64,000 nucleotides of DNA, taken from NCBI RefSeq assembly GCF_036013525.1, contig NZ_CP107853.1:7936001-8000000 (forward strand). The letters are read 5' to 3'. The stretch comes from Nonomuraea sp. NBC_00507. GTDB lineage: Bacteria; Actinomycetota; Actinomycetes; Streptosporangiales; Streptosporangiaceae. The position numbers and the translations under genes were made by a program. Positions 27,169 through 35,960 of the stretch are shown here, one piece after another. Position 1 is the stretch's first letter. Every line of letters begins with the position of its first letter. Under the pieces are notes generated by a model that was not told where the DNA came from, did no database searches, and saw only the letters and a list, made by a program, of their open reading frames with translations.

Positions 27169-27879
27169 CTAGCCGGCGAGGGTGTGGAGCATGCGCTTGA
27201 TCTCCCTCTCCGCGGTCTCCGTGGTCAGGCCGAGCCCGTTGAGCGCGGCCACGACCGCCCCATCGCCGAGGGCCAGCAGGCCGAGCAGAATGTGCTCGGT
27301 GCCGACATAGTTGTGGCCGAGCCGCAGCGCCTCGCGCAGCGTCAGCTCCAGGGCCTTCCTGGTCTGCGGGGCGAGCGGCAGCAGGTCGGGCGCGGCCTGG
27401 CCGCCGGGGCGCAGCATGGCCTTCATGACGTCCTTGACCTGGTCCAGCGGCGCGCCGAGCGTCACCATGGCCTTGGCCGCCAGCGCCTCCGGCTCGTGCA
27501 ACAGACCGAGAACGAGGTGCTCCGGCTCGACGGTCTCGCTGCCGGCCTCCCTGGCCTCCTTCTCCGCCGCCACGACCGCGTTGCGGGCACGAGAGGTGAA
27601 GCGGCCGTAGGAGGCCAGCTCCGCGGCCAGCCCTCCCTCCTTGAGCACGAACCGCTTCTGGGCTGCCTGCTTGGTGACGCCCATGCTGCGGCCGATCTCG
27701 GTCCAGGAGGCGCCGGAATGGCGGGCCTGGTCGACGAAGTGGCCGATGAGGTGATCGGCCACTTCGCCGAGGTGCTCACCCAGCGTCACGGCGTCGGAGA
27801 GCTGCTCCAGGGGGTCGCTGCCGGGGTGCCGGCTCTTGATCGCGTTGATGAGGTCGTCGAGGCGTACGGTCTGATCCAT
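27169..27879 (-). CDS. Clp N-terminal-domain protein with helix-turn-helix-like N-terminus
   Basis: Encodes 236 aa. The first 85 residues are helical with ASWTEIGRSMGVTKQAAQKRFV, a helix-turn-helix-like segment; residues about 85-235 contain a Clp_N repeat pair (FTSRARNAVVAAEKEAREAG, EPEHLVLGLL, YVGTEHILLGLL). No AAA+ ATPase domain is present, so it is not ClpC itself. It may be a DNA-binding protein that uses Clp repeats for dimerisation or for substrate recognition. Two near-identical palindromes just upstream of its start suggest autoregulation. Confidence 0.85.
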   Translation of the reverse strand: MDQTVRLDDLINAIKSRHPGSDPLEQLSDAVTLGEHLGEVADHLIGHFVDQARHSGASWTEIGRSMGVTKQAAQKRFVLKEGGLAAELASYGRFTSRARNAVVAAEKEAREAGSETVEPEHLVLGLLHEPEALAAKAMVTLGAPLDQVKDVMKAMLRPGGQAAPDLLPLAPQTRKALELTLREALRLGHNYVGTEHILLGLLALGDGAVVAALNGLGLTTETAEREIKRMLHTLAG

Positions 27880-27881
27880 AC

Positions 27882-27926
27882 GTCAACCATAGGTTGACGA
27901 AAGAGAATCGTCAACCTCAGGTTGAC
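27882..27926. promoter_or_regulatory. Tandem 17-bp palindromes upstream of the Clp-N gene
   Basis: Two copies of GTCAACC-NNN-GGTTGAC occur at 27882-27898 (spacer ATA) and 27910-27926 (spacer TCA), centre to centre 28 bp. The first starts 3 bp upstream of the Clp-N start codon. This is a strong tandem operator, probably bound by the Clp-N/HTH protein. Confidence 0.75.
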
Positions 27927-27938
27927 GATTGTGGGCGG

Positions 27939-28997
27939 TTACCCGAGCGTGGCGTCGTGTCGTCCGCGGCGGCCGGCCACGTGACCGGTCAGCCGCTCCC
28001 AGTTGCCGGACCCGATCGCGGCCTTCTCCTCCGCGGTGAACGGCGCGCGCTCCAGGAAAGACCGGGCGACCCCGCCACTGGTGTCCAGAAAGGGAAAGCC
28101 GCCGGGCCGCGTCCCGAAGGTGTACGGATAGTCGGTCGAGTACAACATGCGGCCGGTCCCGACCACCTCCGCCGTCCACCGCAGGTAGCGCTCGCTCACC
28201 GTGCCGCTGCCGGCCACCCAGAAGTTCTGGCGGAAGTAGTCGGCCAGGGGCCGCTCCAGCTTCGCCGCGTTCTGCAGGATTCCGATGTGGTCCAGGTAGA
28301 ACAGGACGACCTCGCCCCAGTGCCCCGCGATCACCTGCAGATCGGGATGACGGTCGAACACGCCGGAGAAGATCATCCGCAGATACTGGACGCCGAGGTC
28401 GTAGTACCAGCCCAGTCCGGCTGTCGCGAGCATGGGGCCCACTCCGTTGGGCAGTCCTGAGTAATACGCCTCCTGAACCGCCTGCACCGGGGTCTGCGGG
28501 TGGAAGTGCAGCGGCACGCGGAGCCGCTCGGCGGTGGCATAGAGGTCGTCGAACTCCGGCGCGTCGGCCGGCTTGGCGCCAGTGCGCCCGTACACCATCG
28601 CGCCGCGAAAGCCGAGCTGCGTGACGGCGCGCTCCAGCTCCTCGGCGGCGGCCTCGGGGGACGGCGTCGGGATGGCCGCGAGCGCCTGGAACCGGTCCGC
28701 GTTCGCGTCGACGATCGCGGCGAGCGCGTCATTGGCGTCCCGTGCGACGCTCACGGCGTCCGCCGCCTCGAGGTTTTGCACGCCCGGTGTGGCCAGCGAC
28801 AGCACCGCCACGTCCAGGCCCTGATCGTCCATGTCTGCCAGGCGCTGGTCGCCGGTCTCTCGTAGCCGCCGCGCGAACGGCTCGTCGCCGTAACCGAGCT
28901 GCGGGATCCGCGGGACCCCGGCCTTCGCCCACGCATCGAGCAGGACTGGCAGAACCACGTGTTCTTCGAGACCTACGATGCGCACCTTCTCTGACAT
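27939..28997 (-). CDS. Amidohydrolase family 2 (ACMSD/resorcylate-decarboxylase-like) protein
   Basis: Encodes 352 aa from ATG 28997 with AGGAG upstream. It has the TIM-barrel amidohydrolase_2 layout: VGLEEHVVLP (ExH, replacing HxH), HFHPQTPVQ, VIAGHWGEVV (metal His) and YSTDYPYTF (catalytic Asp). Such enzymes are mostly metal-dependent nonoxidative decarboxylases of aromatic acids or hydrolases of lactones. It is monocistronic, with several palindromes in its AT-rich promoter region. Confidence 0.88.
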   Translation of the reverse strand: MSEKVRIVGLEEHVVLPVLLDAWAKAGVPRIPQLGYGDEPFARRLRETGDQRLADMDDQGLDVAVLSLATPGVQNLEAADAVSVARDANDALAAIVDANADRFQALAAIPTPSPEAAAEELERAVTQLGFRGAMVYGRTGAKPADAPEFDDLYATAERLRVPLHFHPQTPVQAVQEAYYSGLPNGVGPMLATAGLGWYYDLGVQYLRMIFSGVFDRHPDLQVIAGHWGEVVLFYLDHIGILQNAAKLERPLADYFRQNFWVAGSGTVSERYLRWTAEVVGTGRMLYSTDYPYTFGTRPGGFPFLDTSGGVARSFLERAPFTAEEKAAIGSGNWERLTGHVAGRRGRHDATLG

Positions 28998-29181
28998 GCC
29001 ATACTCCTTCTGTTTCCGTCGATTCCTCTTCGACGGTATCACAGATAACATCAACGGAAACATGTTGGCGCTATCGTTGATTCGTCAGAAGAATCCAACA
29101 CATATAGCTCTGACCTGCGATCGTCCTCCACGCCGTGTCAGACATATAGTAAGAAGTCATCTAATGACTTAATATCCTGGC
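28998..29181. promoter_or_regulatory. AT-rich intergenic region with inverted repeats
   Basis: This spacer between divergent genes is much more AT-rich than its surroundings. It holds the inverted repeat TGTTTCCGT (29011-29019) with ACGGAAACA (29054-29062), a smaller GTCGA/TCGAC pair inside it, and a perfect palindrome AAGTCAT-cta-ATGACTT at 29154-29170 just before the plus-strand gene start. These are plausible operators for the amidohydrolase and the secreted-protein gene. Confidence 0.5.
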
Positions 29182-29665
29182 GTGATCACCAGATCTCGCA
29201 GCAGCCGGGCGTTATCCCGGTTACTCACTGCAGCCCTGTCGCTGATCGTCATGATGGGGCTGCTCCAAGCGCCCCCACGGCCGCCTCCGCCACCGCTACC
29301 TCAGCCTCCGCCACCGTTCTCACGCCGCCCCTCGACCTGGCCGAAATGTGGGGCCGGTACGGCAACGCCGGCGGCCACTGGACCGGCGGCGACGCCACCG
29401 TCTCCATCCCGCTCCCCGACGGCCGCATCGCCTGGATCTTCTCCGACTCCTTCCTCGGCGCCGTCAACCCCGACTACTCCCGTCCCCAGGACGCCCCGTT
29501 CCTGCGCAACTCGATGGTCATCCAGAACGGTTCGAACCTCGGCCCAACGCTGCACGGGGGCACCGCCGCCGCGCCGACCTCGCTGATCGACACCGACCTG
29601 TCGCCCGACGACTTCTACTGGGTGGGCGACGGCACGGTCGAGGGCAACACCCTCAAGGTCATCTA
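29182..29665 (+). pseudogene. 5' piece of an interrupted secreted DUF5005-like/phospholipase A2 protein
   Basis: GTG at 29182 starts a signal peptide (MITRSRSSRALSRLLTAALS, then LIVMMG). One base appears missing in the G-run near 29255-29259; shifting frame there gives an Ala/Thr-rich cleavage region and a continuous mature sequence: LDLAEMWGRYGNAGGHWTGG, RIAWIFSDSFLGAVNPDYS, PDDFYWVGDGTVEGNTLKVI. These resemble DUF5005-type five-bladed-propeller domains. The frame stops only because the transposon starts at 29666; joined to 49218 onward, after one ATCTA, it continues [12 protein letters not shown]. Confidence 0.85.
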
Positions 29666-29712
29666 GGGGGTCAGCCCACATAAGCCCAAAACCCACATTG
29701 GGATGATCTTGA
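29666..29712 (+). repeat. Left terminal inverted repeat of the Tn3 element
   Basis: Starts GGGGGTCA at the ATCTA duplication; positions 29674-29700 (GCCCACATAAGCCC, then AAAACCCACATTG) are identical, inverted, to 49178-49204. A further GATCTTGA block at 29705-29712 is also shared. Confidence 0.92.
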
Positions 29713-29825
29713 GGGGGTGAGCGGTGGAGCTGATGAAGCTGTGATCTTCCTTGCCTGTTGTGTGCGTGTTCGTCTCGCTACGGTGTGTCTCGTCCGTTGG
29801 CGGGGTAAGCCGGGAGGCGTGTGCG

Positions 29826-32800
29826 GTGACGTCGGTGGAGCGGACCGCCTACCGGGTGTTCCCGCGGTTGGTGATGACGCGTGAGCTGTACCTGTTCTAC
29901 TCGCCCTCGGACGAGGAGGCGGTGTGGGCCCGGGAGAAGACCGATACCGATAAGCACCTGCTGGGTCTGACGCTCGCGCTGAAGTGCTTTCAGCGGCTGG
30001 GTCGTTTCCCGAAGGCGCGCGAGGTGCCGCCGGTGGTGGTGGAGCACGTACGGCGGTGCCTGGATCTGGGCGAGGACATCATGCCCGTGTACGCCTCGCC
30101 GCGCACGGCCGAGTCGCACCGGGTGCTGATACGGCGCCGCGAGGGGGTGGGTTACGCACCGGCCAAGGCGCGCAAGATCGCGGCCAAGGCGATGACCCGG
30201 GCGGCCTGGGTGAAGAACCATCCTGCGGACTTGATCAACGTGGCGTTGGAGCGGCTGGCGCAGGCCCGGTTGGAGCCGCCGGCGTTCTCCACGCTGGACA
30301 GCATGGAGTCGATGATCCGTGGCCAGGTCAACGGGCAGATCTTCGAGACGATCTGGCGGCGGCTGAGCCCCGGAGACCGGACACGGCTGGCAGCGTTGCT
30401 GGAGATCGGTCCGGGCGGCAAGAGCAATCTGGATCGGTTGAAGAAGCCGGCGCGTCGGGCGAGCTGGTCGAAGTTTAAGGATCAGGCCGCGCATCTGGCC
30501 TGGGTGGAGGGCATCTGCGACACCGAGGCGGTGCTGGAGGGCATCGCCGCTTCGAAGGTCGCCGACTTCGCCGGGGAGGCGGAGGCGGCCGATGCCGATG
30601 TGCTGGCCCGCTCCTACAGCGTGGAGGTCAAGCGGGTGGCGCTGCTGGTGTGCCTGGTGTCCACCGCCCAGGCGCGGGCGCGCGATGACCTGGCCGCGAT
30701 GATGTGCAAGCGGATGGCGGCCACCGTCAAGAAGGCCAAGGCCAAGCTGGAGGAGATCCATCAGCGGCAGCGGCAGGTGGTGGAGAACCTGATCGGCACC
30801 TACCGAGGCGTGCTGCAGGGTCTGGTGCCGGGCGGGCCGGTCGAGGTGGCCGAGGTCGCGGCCGCGCAGATGGTGATGATGGCATTGACCGCGCTACGGG
30901 GCCCCGGCGTCGAGGCAGGGGCCGATGCCGAGACCGGCGAGGAAGTCGGATACGAGGTGGGTGCGGATAGCGCCGAATCACAGCAGCGGGCCGGTCTCGG
31001 AGCGGCGGTAGGGGTGTTGATCAAGGCGGTGCGGATGCAGGCCGCCGGAGTGGGTTCGGTCCGGCAGGTGGTGGAGCGGGCCGGTGGCGCGGCCGCGCAA
31101 CTGGCCGACATCGAGGAGGTGACGGCCTATCAGCACGACAACCACGAACTGCTCATCCAGCAGTTCTTCAAGGCTGACCGGTCCACCATGCTGGCCCTGG
31201 CCGCGGTGTTGAGGTTCAAGGCGACCTCGGCTGACCGCAGCGTCTTGGACGCACTCGAGCACGCTCTCACATACTGGGGCAAGACCCGTGATTTCATCCC
31301 TGGCCGCGACGCGAACGGCCGCAGCCTGGATCTGCGGTTCGCCTCGGCCAACTGGCAACGCGCCGTCCGTGACCGCAAGCACCCGGGCATGCTGGTGAAA
31401 CGGCACTTCGAGGCGATGGTGTTCGCCTACCTGGCCGAGGAACTGCGCACCGGTGACGTCGCGGTGGAGGGGGCCGCCGAGTACGGCGACTGGAGCTCGC
31501 ATCTGCTGAGTTTCGAGGAGTGCCGGCCCTTGCTGGCCGCCTATTGCGCCGAGGCGGGTCTGCCGGAAAGTGCGGCCGTGTTCGTGGCCGAGTTGAAGGA
31601 GCGCCACCGCCAGGCGGCCGAGCATCTGGATGCCGGCTATGCCGACAACGAGGACCTGAGTTTCGCCAAGGACGGCACGCCGACGCTCAAACGGCTGAAG
31701 GGGCTCGGCGCCAGCGTGGCTGCGACCAAGCTGGGTGCGGAGATCAAGGCTCGGATGCCCGAGCGCACGCTGATCGAGATCGTCTCACGCACCGCGTATT
31801 GGCTGGGCTGGCACCGACACTTCGGGCCGGCCTCCGGCCACGACAACAAGCTGAAGAAGCCGCAGGAACGCTATGTGCTGACCACGTTCGCGTGCGGGTC
31901 GAACATGGGCCCGGCCGAGGCCGCCCGGCATATCGAGGGGATCACCGCGCACGAGATCTCGCTGGCCAAGAATCGGCACATCACTTTGGCCAAGCTGAAC
32001 AAGGCGATCACCGATGTGGTCAACGCCTTCGCGGCGCTGGATGTGGTCAAGGCCTGGGGTGATGGCAGCAGTGTGGGCACCGACGGCACGCAGGTCGACA
32101 CCTACATTGACAACCTGCTCGCGGAGACCAGCATCCGCTATGGGGGCTTCGGCGGCATCGCCTACCACTATGTATCCGACAACTACATCGCGTTGTTCTC
32201 CCGGTTCGTGCCGTGCGGGGCGATCTACATTATCGACGGGCTGCTGGCCAATGCCTCCGAAGTTCAGCCCAAGACCGTGCATGCCGATACCCAGGGCCAG
32301 TCGTTCCCGGTTTTCACCCTCGCGCACCTGTTCGGGTTCGATCTGATGCCGCGTATCCGCAATTGGAAGGGGCTGACCTTCTTCCAGCACGCCGACCAGG
32401 TCGCCTACCACCACATCGACTCCTTGTTCCGCGGGGAAGGCGGGCACCGGAATGTGATCGACTGGGAGCTGGTGGAGAAGATGTGGCCGGACCTGATGCG
32501 GGTGGCGATCTCCATCCGGGAGGGCCGGCTCAACTCCGTCACCCTGTTGCGGCGGCTGGGCTCGCACTCGCGCAAGAACGAGATCTACCGGGCCTTTCGC
32601 GAGGTCGGGCGGAGCGTACGCACCGTGGCGCTGCTGCGCTTCCTGGCCGACCCCGCGTTGCGGCGGCGCATCACCGCGGTCACCAACAAGGTGGAGGGAT
32701 TCAACGGGTTCTCCGGCTGGCTGCGCTTCGGCAACGACGGCGTCATCGCCGACAACGACCCTGCCGAGCAGGAGAAGATGATCAAATTCAACTCGCTGCT

Positions 32801-33050
32801 GGCCAACTGCGTCATCTTCCACACCGCCCTCGACATGACCGACGTGCTGCGCCAGCTGCTGGCCGAGGGCTGGCAGCCCGAAAAGGGCAAGGACATCACC
32901 GCCGCCGACATCGCGCAGCTGTCGCCTTATCTGACCGCGCACATCAGCCGGTTCGGGCTGTATGCCACCGACGTGCTGCGCCTGCGCCCCGACGACTTCG
33001 ACCCCGACCTGCCCGAGATCGACTTCACCATGTTGGGCGAGGCGGCATAA
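29826..33050 (+). CDS. tnpA: Tn3-family transposase
   Basis: Encodes about 1,074 aa from GTG 29826 (VTSVERTAYRVFPR), 160 bp inside the left repeat. The N-terminal DUF4158-like region (ALKCFQRLGRFPKAREVPPVVVEHV) is followed by a long helical core with an Ala/Glu-rich segment near residues 365-400, then the DDE domain: WGDGSSVGTDGTQ (first Asp), VHADTQGQS (second Asp) and TNKVEGFNGF (Glu). It is full length and undisrupted, so it should catalyse replicative transposition of this element. Homologous N- and C-terminal pieces occur in the relic at 57137-57802. Confidence 0.95.
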   Translation: MTSVERTAYRVFPRLVMTRELYLFYSPSDEEAVWAREKTDTDKHLLGLTLALKCFQRLGRFPKAREVPPVVVEHVRRCLDLGEDIMPVYASPRTAESHRVLIRRREGVGYAPAKARKIAAKAMTRAAWVKNHPADLINVALERLAQARLEPPAFSTLDSMESMIRGQVNGQIFETIWRRLSPGDRTRLAALLEIGPGGKSNLDRLKKPARRASWSKFKDQAAHLAWVEGICDTEAVLEGIAASKVADFAGEAEAADADVLARSYSVEVKRVALLVCLVSTAQARARDDLAAMMCKRMAATVKKAKAKLEEIHQRQRQVVENLIGTYRGVLQGLVPGGPVEVAEVAAAQMVMMALTALRGPGVEAGADAETGEEVGYEVGADSAESQQRAGLGAAVGVLIKAVRMQAAGVGSVRQVVERAGGAAAQLADIEEVTAYQHDNHELLIQQFFKADRSTMLALAAVLRFKATSADRSVLDALEHALTYWGKTRDFIPGRDANGRSLDLRFASANWQRAVRDRKHPGMLVKRHFEAMVFAYLAEELRTGDVAVEGAAEYGDWSSHLLSFEECRPLLAAYCAEAGLPESAAVFVAELKERHRQAAEHLDAGYADNEDLSFAKDGTPTLKRLKGLGASVAATKLGAEIKARMPERTLIEIVSRTAYWLGWHRHFGPASGHDNKLKKPQERYVLTTFACGSNMGPAEAARHIEGITAHEISLAKNRHITLAKLNKAITDVVNAFAALDVVKAWGDGSSVGTDGTQVDTYIDNLLAETSIRYGGFGGIAYHYVSDNYIALFSRFVPCGAIYIIDGLLANASEVQPKTVHADTQGQSFPVFTLAHLFGFDLMPRIRNWKGLTFFQHADQVAYHHIDSLFRGEGGHRNVIDWELVEKMWPDLMRVAISIREGRLNSVTLLRRLGSHSRKNEIYRAFREVGRSVRTVALLRFLADPALRRRITAVTNKVEGFNGFSGWLRFGNDGVIADNDPAEQEKMIKFNSLLANCVIFHTALDMTDVLRQLLAEGWQPEKGKDITAADIAQLSPYLTAHISRFGLYATDVLRLRPDDFDPDLPEIDFTMLGEAA

Positions 33051-33116
33051 CGAGCCGTCCACCAGGTCAGGCCCGGACAGGACCGGGCTACAGCTATCTC
33101 GTGGCGTCCGCCGGGG

Positions 33117-34334
33117 TCATGGTTCCTGCTCCGCGCGTCGGGCGTAGGTCGGAGCGTGCTCGGGGCGGGGGCCGAACGCGATCAGCTTCGAGGGGATCTT
33201 CTTGAACGGAGGGAAGTGCCTGGCGAGGAAGACCAGCGGGCGCGGTGGCCGGGCGCCCTTGCCGGCGAAGGCAGGCACGAACATCGCCCGGTGCAGGATC
33301 TGCTGGAATTGCTGGACCAACACGGTCGGCCACCAGCGGTGCCTTTGCACCCGGGCCAAGTCGGCGGTGGAAAGCCGGTCGGCGCGTAGCGGTTCGATCA
33401 GGAGCGTCGCCGTGGCGACGGCGTCCTGGATGGCCAGGTTGATGCCCATGCCGCCAGCCGGTGACATGGCGTGTGCGGCGTCCCCGATGAGCAGCACGCC
33501 CTCGGCGTACCATCGCTCCAGCCGGTTCATCTTCACATCGAGCAGGTGCAGCTCGTCCATGCTCCGCAAGTGGTCCACCCGGTCGGCGAAGCGCGGCAGC
33601 AACGCGGCGATCCGCTCGCGGAAGCGCTCGATGCCCTCGGCCCGAAGCTTCGGGTCGGCGCCTTTGCGGGTGAAGTAGGCGATCTGGTAGTAGTCCTCCC
33701 TGGTAAAGCTGAGCGCTATCTGGTCGCCTTTGAACTCTCCGTTCAGCCGGGCGATCTGGTCGCGTTCGTCCGGGTGGCGAGGCAGCCGGAACCACCAGGT
33801 GTCGAAGGGCACCGGGAACTCGCGGGCCGCCAGGCCCAGCTCGCGGCGGATGGTCGAGTGCCGCCCATCGCAGGCCACCGTCAGATCGGCACGGAGCTCC
33901 CGATCGCCGCAGCGTACGCCGACGACCTTGCCGCCTTCCCGGAGCAACCCGGCCACCTCCGTGTTCATCAGCAGGGTGAAGGCCGGCTCCCGCGCCGCTT
34001 CCTCGGCCAGGAAGTTCAGCAGGTCCCACTGGGGCATCATCGCGACGTAGTTGTACGGCTCCGGCAGCCCGGAGATGTCGCTCAGCGCGATCCTGCTCCC
34101 GTCGGGGAGCGGGGCCTCCAGCTCGCCGAGGCGGCTTTGCGGCAGTTCGCGGAACCTCGTGCCCAGCCCCAGCTCGTCCATCAGCCGGATCGTGGAGGCG
34201 TGCACGGTGTCGCCGCGGAAGTCACGCAGGAAGTCTCCGTGCTTCTCCAACACGGTCACCTCGATGCCGCCGCGGGCCAGGAGGAGTCCCAGCATCATTC
34301 CGGCCGGACCACCGCCGGCGATAACGACGTTCAT
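33117..34334 (-). CDS. Group A FAD-dependent monooxygenase
   Basis: Encodes 405 aa: VVIAGGGPAGMMLGLLLARGGIEVTVLEKH (FAD GxGxxG), VACDGRHSTIRRELG (DG motif) and VLLIGDAAHAMSPAGGMGINLAIQDA (GD motif). The C-terminal part is short, as in FAD-only aromatic hydroxylases. It uses NAD(P)H and O2 to hydroxylate an aromatic or polyketide-like substrate; enzymes of this class also inactivate tetracyclines and rifamycins. First cargo gene after tnpA, in the order SDR-CMD-monooxygenase on the minus strand, so the three may form one operon under the neighbouring TetR. Confidence 0.9.
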   Translation of the reverse strand: MNVVIAGGGPAGMMLGLLLARGGIEVTVLEKHGDFLRDFRGDTVHASTIRLMDELGLGTRFRELPQSRLGELEAPLPDGSRIALSDISGLPEPYNYVAMMPQWDLLNFLAEEAAREPAFTLLMNTEVAGLLREGGKVVGVRCGDRELRADLTVACDGRHSTIRRELGLAAREFPVPFDTWWFRLPRHPDERDQIARLNGEFKGDQIALSFTREDYYQIAYFTRKGADPKLRAEGIERFRERIAALLPRFADRVDHLRSMDELHLLDVKMNRLERWYAEGVLLIGDAAHAMSPAGGMGINLAIQDAVATATLLIEPLRADRLSTADLARVQRHRWWPTVLVQQFQQILHRAMFVPAFAGKGARPPRPLVFLARHFPPFKKIPSKLIAFGPRPEHAPTYARRAEQEP

Positions 34335-34380
34335 GAAATGGTGTCCCTTCTGAGTCTGTCGGTCGGCAGCTGCATCACGC

Positions 34381-35046
34381 TCATACCTCCGCCTGCGAGC
34401 GTGGGAACAGCGCCTGCGCGGCGGCCCAGGCCCGTGGCATGCCGAATTCGGCCAAGCCGCGGAGTAGGTCGCGCAGGGTCTCGTCGGTGGCCCCGGCGGC
34501 TTTGGCCAGCTCGGCGTGCAGCCACAGGGACTCACCCAGAGTCTGGTAGAAGACGTCCACGGTCAGGCAGGCGACGGCGCGTTCCCGGACGGTGAGGTGA
34601 GGGCGGGCCCAGCGCTGGGCGAGCTGGTCCTCGGTGAAGGCCGCCAGGCCCGGATCCAGGTTCTCCAGGGCGTGTACGGCTCGCGCCAGTGGTCCGGCCA
34701 GTGGCGCCGGCTCAACGGGCTTGTCGTCCTGGGCTTGGGGCAGGCCGAGCTCGGTCAGGCGCTGGAAGGCGGTGACGACGATCGGGTAGCCGACGTAGGG
34801 CGCCAGGTGCCGGTAGAGCTCCCGGATCGATTCGGGTTCGACGCCGTTGGCGAGGGCCATCTGCACGTGCATGGCCAGCGGCAGGTCGAGATGCGGGTGG
34901 CACAGGTCGGCGGTGAGGCAGACGAAGGCCTTCTCGCGGATGGTCAGGTGGGCCAGGCCCCACAGGTTGTGGCCCGCGCCGACGGCGAGCTGGGCGAAGA
35001 CGGGGTCGAGGGCGGTCAGGGCGTCGGCTCCGGCGAGCTGGGTCAT
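34381..35046 (-). CDS. Carboxymuconolactone-decarboxylase family protein, two-domain
   Basis: Encodes 221 aa with two CMD-like repeats. The first reads LTIREKAFVCLTADLCHPHLDLPLAMHVQMALANG, the second LTVRERAVACLTVDVFYQTLGESLWLHAELAKAAG; each is followed by an ELYRHLAPYVGYP or LLRGLAEFGMPRAW segment. The AhpD-type CxxC pair is absent, which favours a gamma-carboxymuconolactone-decarboxylase or isomerase-like role over a peroxidase. It lies between the SDR and the monooxygenase, consistent with processing an aromatic compound. Confidence 0.88.
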   Translation of the reverse strand: MTQLAGADALTALDPVFAQLAVGAGHNLWGLAHLTIREKAFVCLTADLCHPHLDLPLAMHVQMALANGVEPESIRELYRHLAPYVGYPIVVTAFQRLTELGLPQAQDDKPVEPAPLAGPLARAVHALENLDPGLAAFTEDQLAQRWARPHLTVRERAVACLTVDVFYQTLGESLWLHAELAKAAGATDETLRDLLRGLAEFGMPRAWAAAQALFPRSQAEV

Positions 35047-35058
35047 GGTGGGCTCCGT

Positions 35059-35877
35059 TCAGGACAGGCCGAGCGCACGCAGGCGCAGGCGGTCGAGGGT
35101 GTACTGGGGGACGATGCGGCCGAGGGTGCTCATCAGCCGGGACTTCTTGCCGACCGGGTAGCGGGAGCGGGGCTTTGCCGAGGTGAGGGCGTGCAGGACC
35201 GCGCGGGCGACGACGTCGGGGCTGGAGCCTGAGCGTTCCTCCTTGAGGCCGGCGGTGGTCATGGTGCGATAGGCAGGGCCGTACAGCCGCCGTCCTTGTT
35301 CGCCGAGGGAGGCTAGGCGGGGTTCGACCTCGTCTTCCAGCTTGTCGACGGCGTCGGTGTGGATGGAGCCGGGCTCGATGAGGACGGCGGCCACGCCGTA
35401 CGGCTTGAGCTCCATGCGCAGCGCGTCGTTGAGTGAGCGGATGGCGTGCTTGGAGGAGCACAGCGGGCCGCCGAAGGGCAGGGTAATCCAGCTGCCCACC
35501 GAGCCGACGGTGACGATCCTGCCTTTCGATGCGCGCAGCTTGGGCAGCATGGCCTGGGTGACGGCCACCTGGCCGAAGACGTTCACCTCGTACTGCCAGC
35601 GCAAGGCGTCGATGGGGACGAACTCCAGGGGGCCGGTGACGCCGATGCCGGCGTTGTTGATCAGGGCGTCGAGGTGGCCGATGCGCTGGGCGGCGTCGGC
35701 GATCTGGCCGAGGTCGGTGACGTCCAGCTTGATGGGGGTGACGGTGGGGCCGAGCGCCTGGCCGTCGGCCTCCTTGCGGACGCCGGCGTAGACGGTGAAG
35801 CCCTCGTGGGCCAGCAGCAGGGCGGTGGCGCGGCCGATTCCAGTGGAGGCGCCGGTCACCAGGACGGTCTTCGACAT
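35059..35877 (-). CDS. Short-chain dehydrogenase/reductase with altered active site
   Basis: Encodes 272 aa: VLVTGASTGIGRATALLL (NAD(P) motif TGxxxGIG), LINNAGIGVTGP (NNAG), VTVGSVGSWITLPFGGP (catalytic Ser) and LCSSKHAIRSL. In classical SDRs the last motif is YxxxK; here the Lys is present but the Tyr position is Leu. Start ATG 35877 is preferred over 35898. It is divergent from a TetR gene and has tandem operators upstream, so it is the likely primary target of that regulator. Confidence 0.9.
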   Translation of the reverse strand: MSKTVLVTGASTGIGRATALLLAHEGFTVYAGVRKEADGQALGPTVTPIKLDVTDLGQIADAAQRIGHLDALINNAGIGVTGPLEFVPIDALRWQYEVNVFGQVAVTQAMLPKLRASKGRIVTVGSVGSWITLPFGGPLCSSKHAIRSLNDALRMELKPYGVAAVLIEPGSIHTDAVDKLEDEVEPRLASLGEQGRRLYGPAYRTMTTAGLKEERSGSSPDVVARAVLHALTSAKPRSRYPVGKKSRLMSTLGRIVPQYTLDRLRLRALGLS

Positions 35878-35898
35878 GATGTGATCCTTTCGTCGCAT

Positions 35899-35946
35899 GC
35901 CAACGATTGTTGACCTAGTCGGCTAGCAAAGTCAACCAGTGTTGGC
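35899..35946. promoter_or_regulatory. Paired TetR operators between SDR and TetR genes
   Basis: GCCAACGATTGTTGAC (35899-35914) and GTCAACCAGTGTTGGC (35931-35946) are related inverted repeats in opposite orientation, with a further GTTGTTGGC adjoining the TetR start codon. Repressor binding here would silence both genes. Confidence 0.7.
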
Positions 35947-35960
35947 CTACAGTTGTTGGC

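Noticed and set aside
29182..29586. Proline-rich protein reading (PPRPPPPPLPQPPPP) after the signal peptide
   Set aside because: The run is the wrong frame of an Ala/Ser/Thr-rich linker; shifting one base gives the propeller domain.
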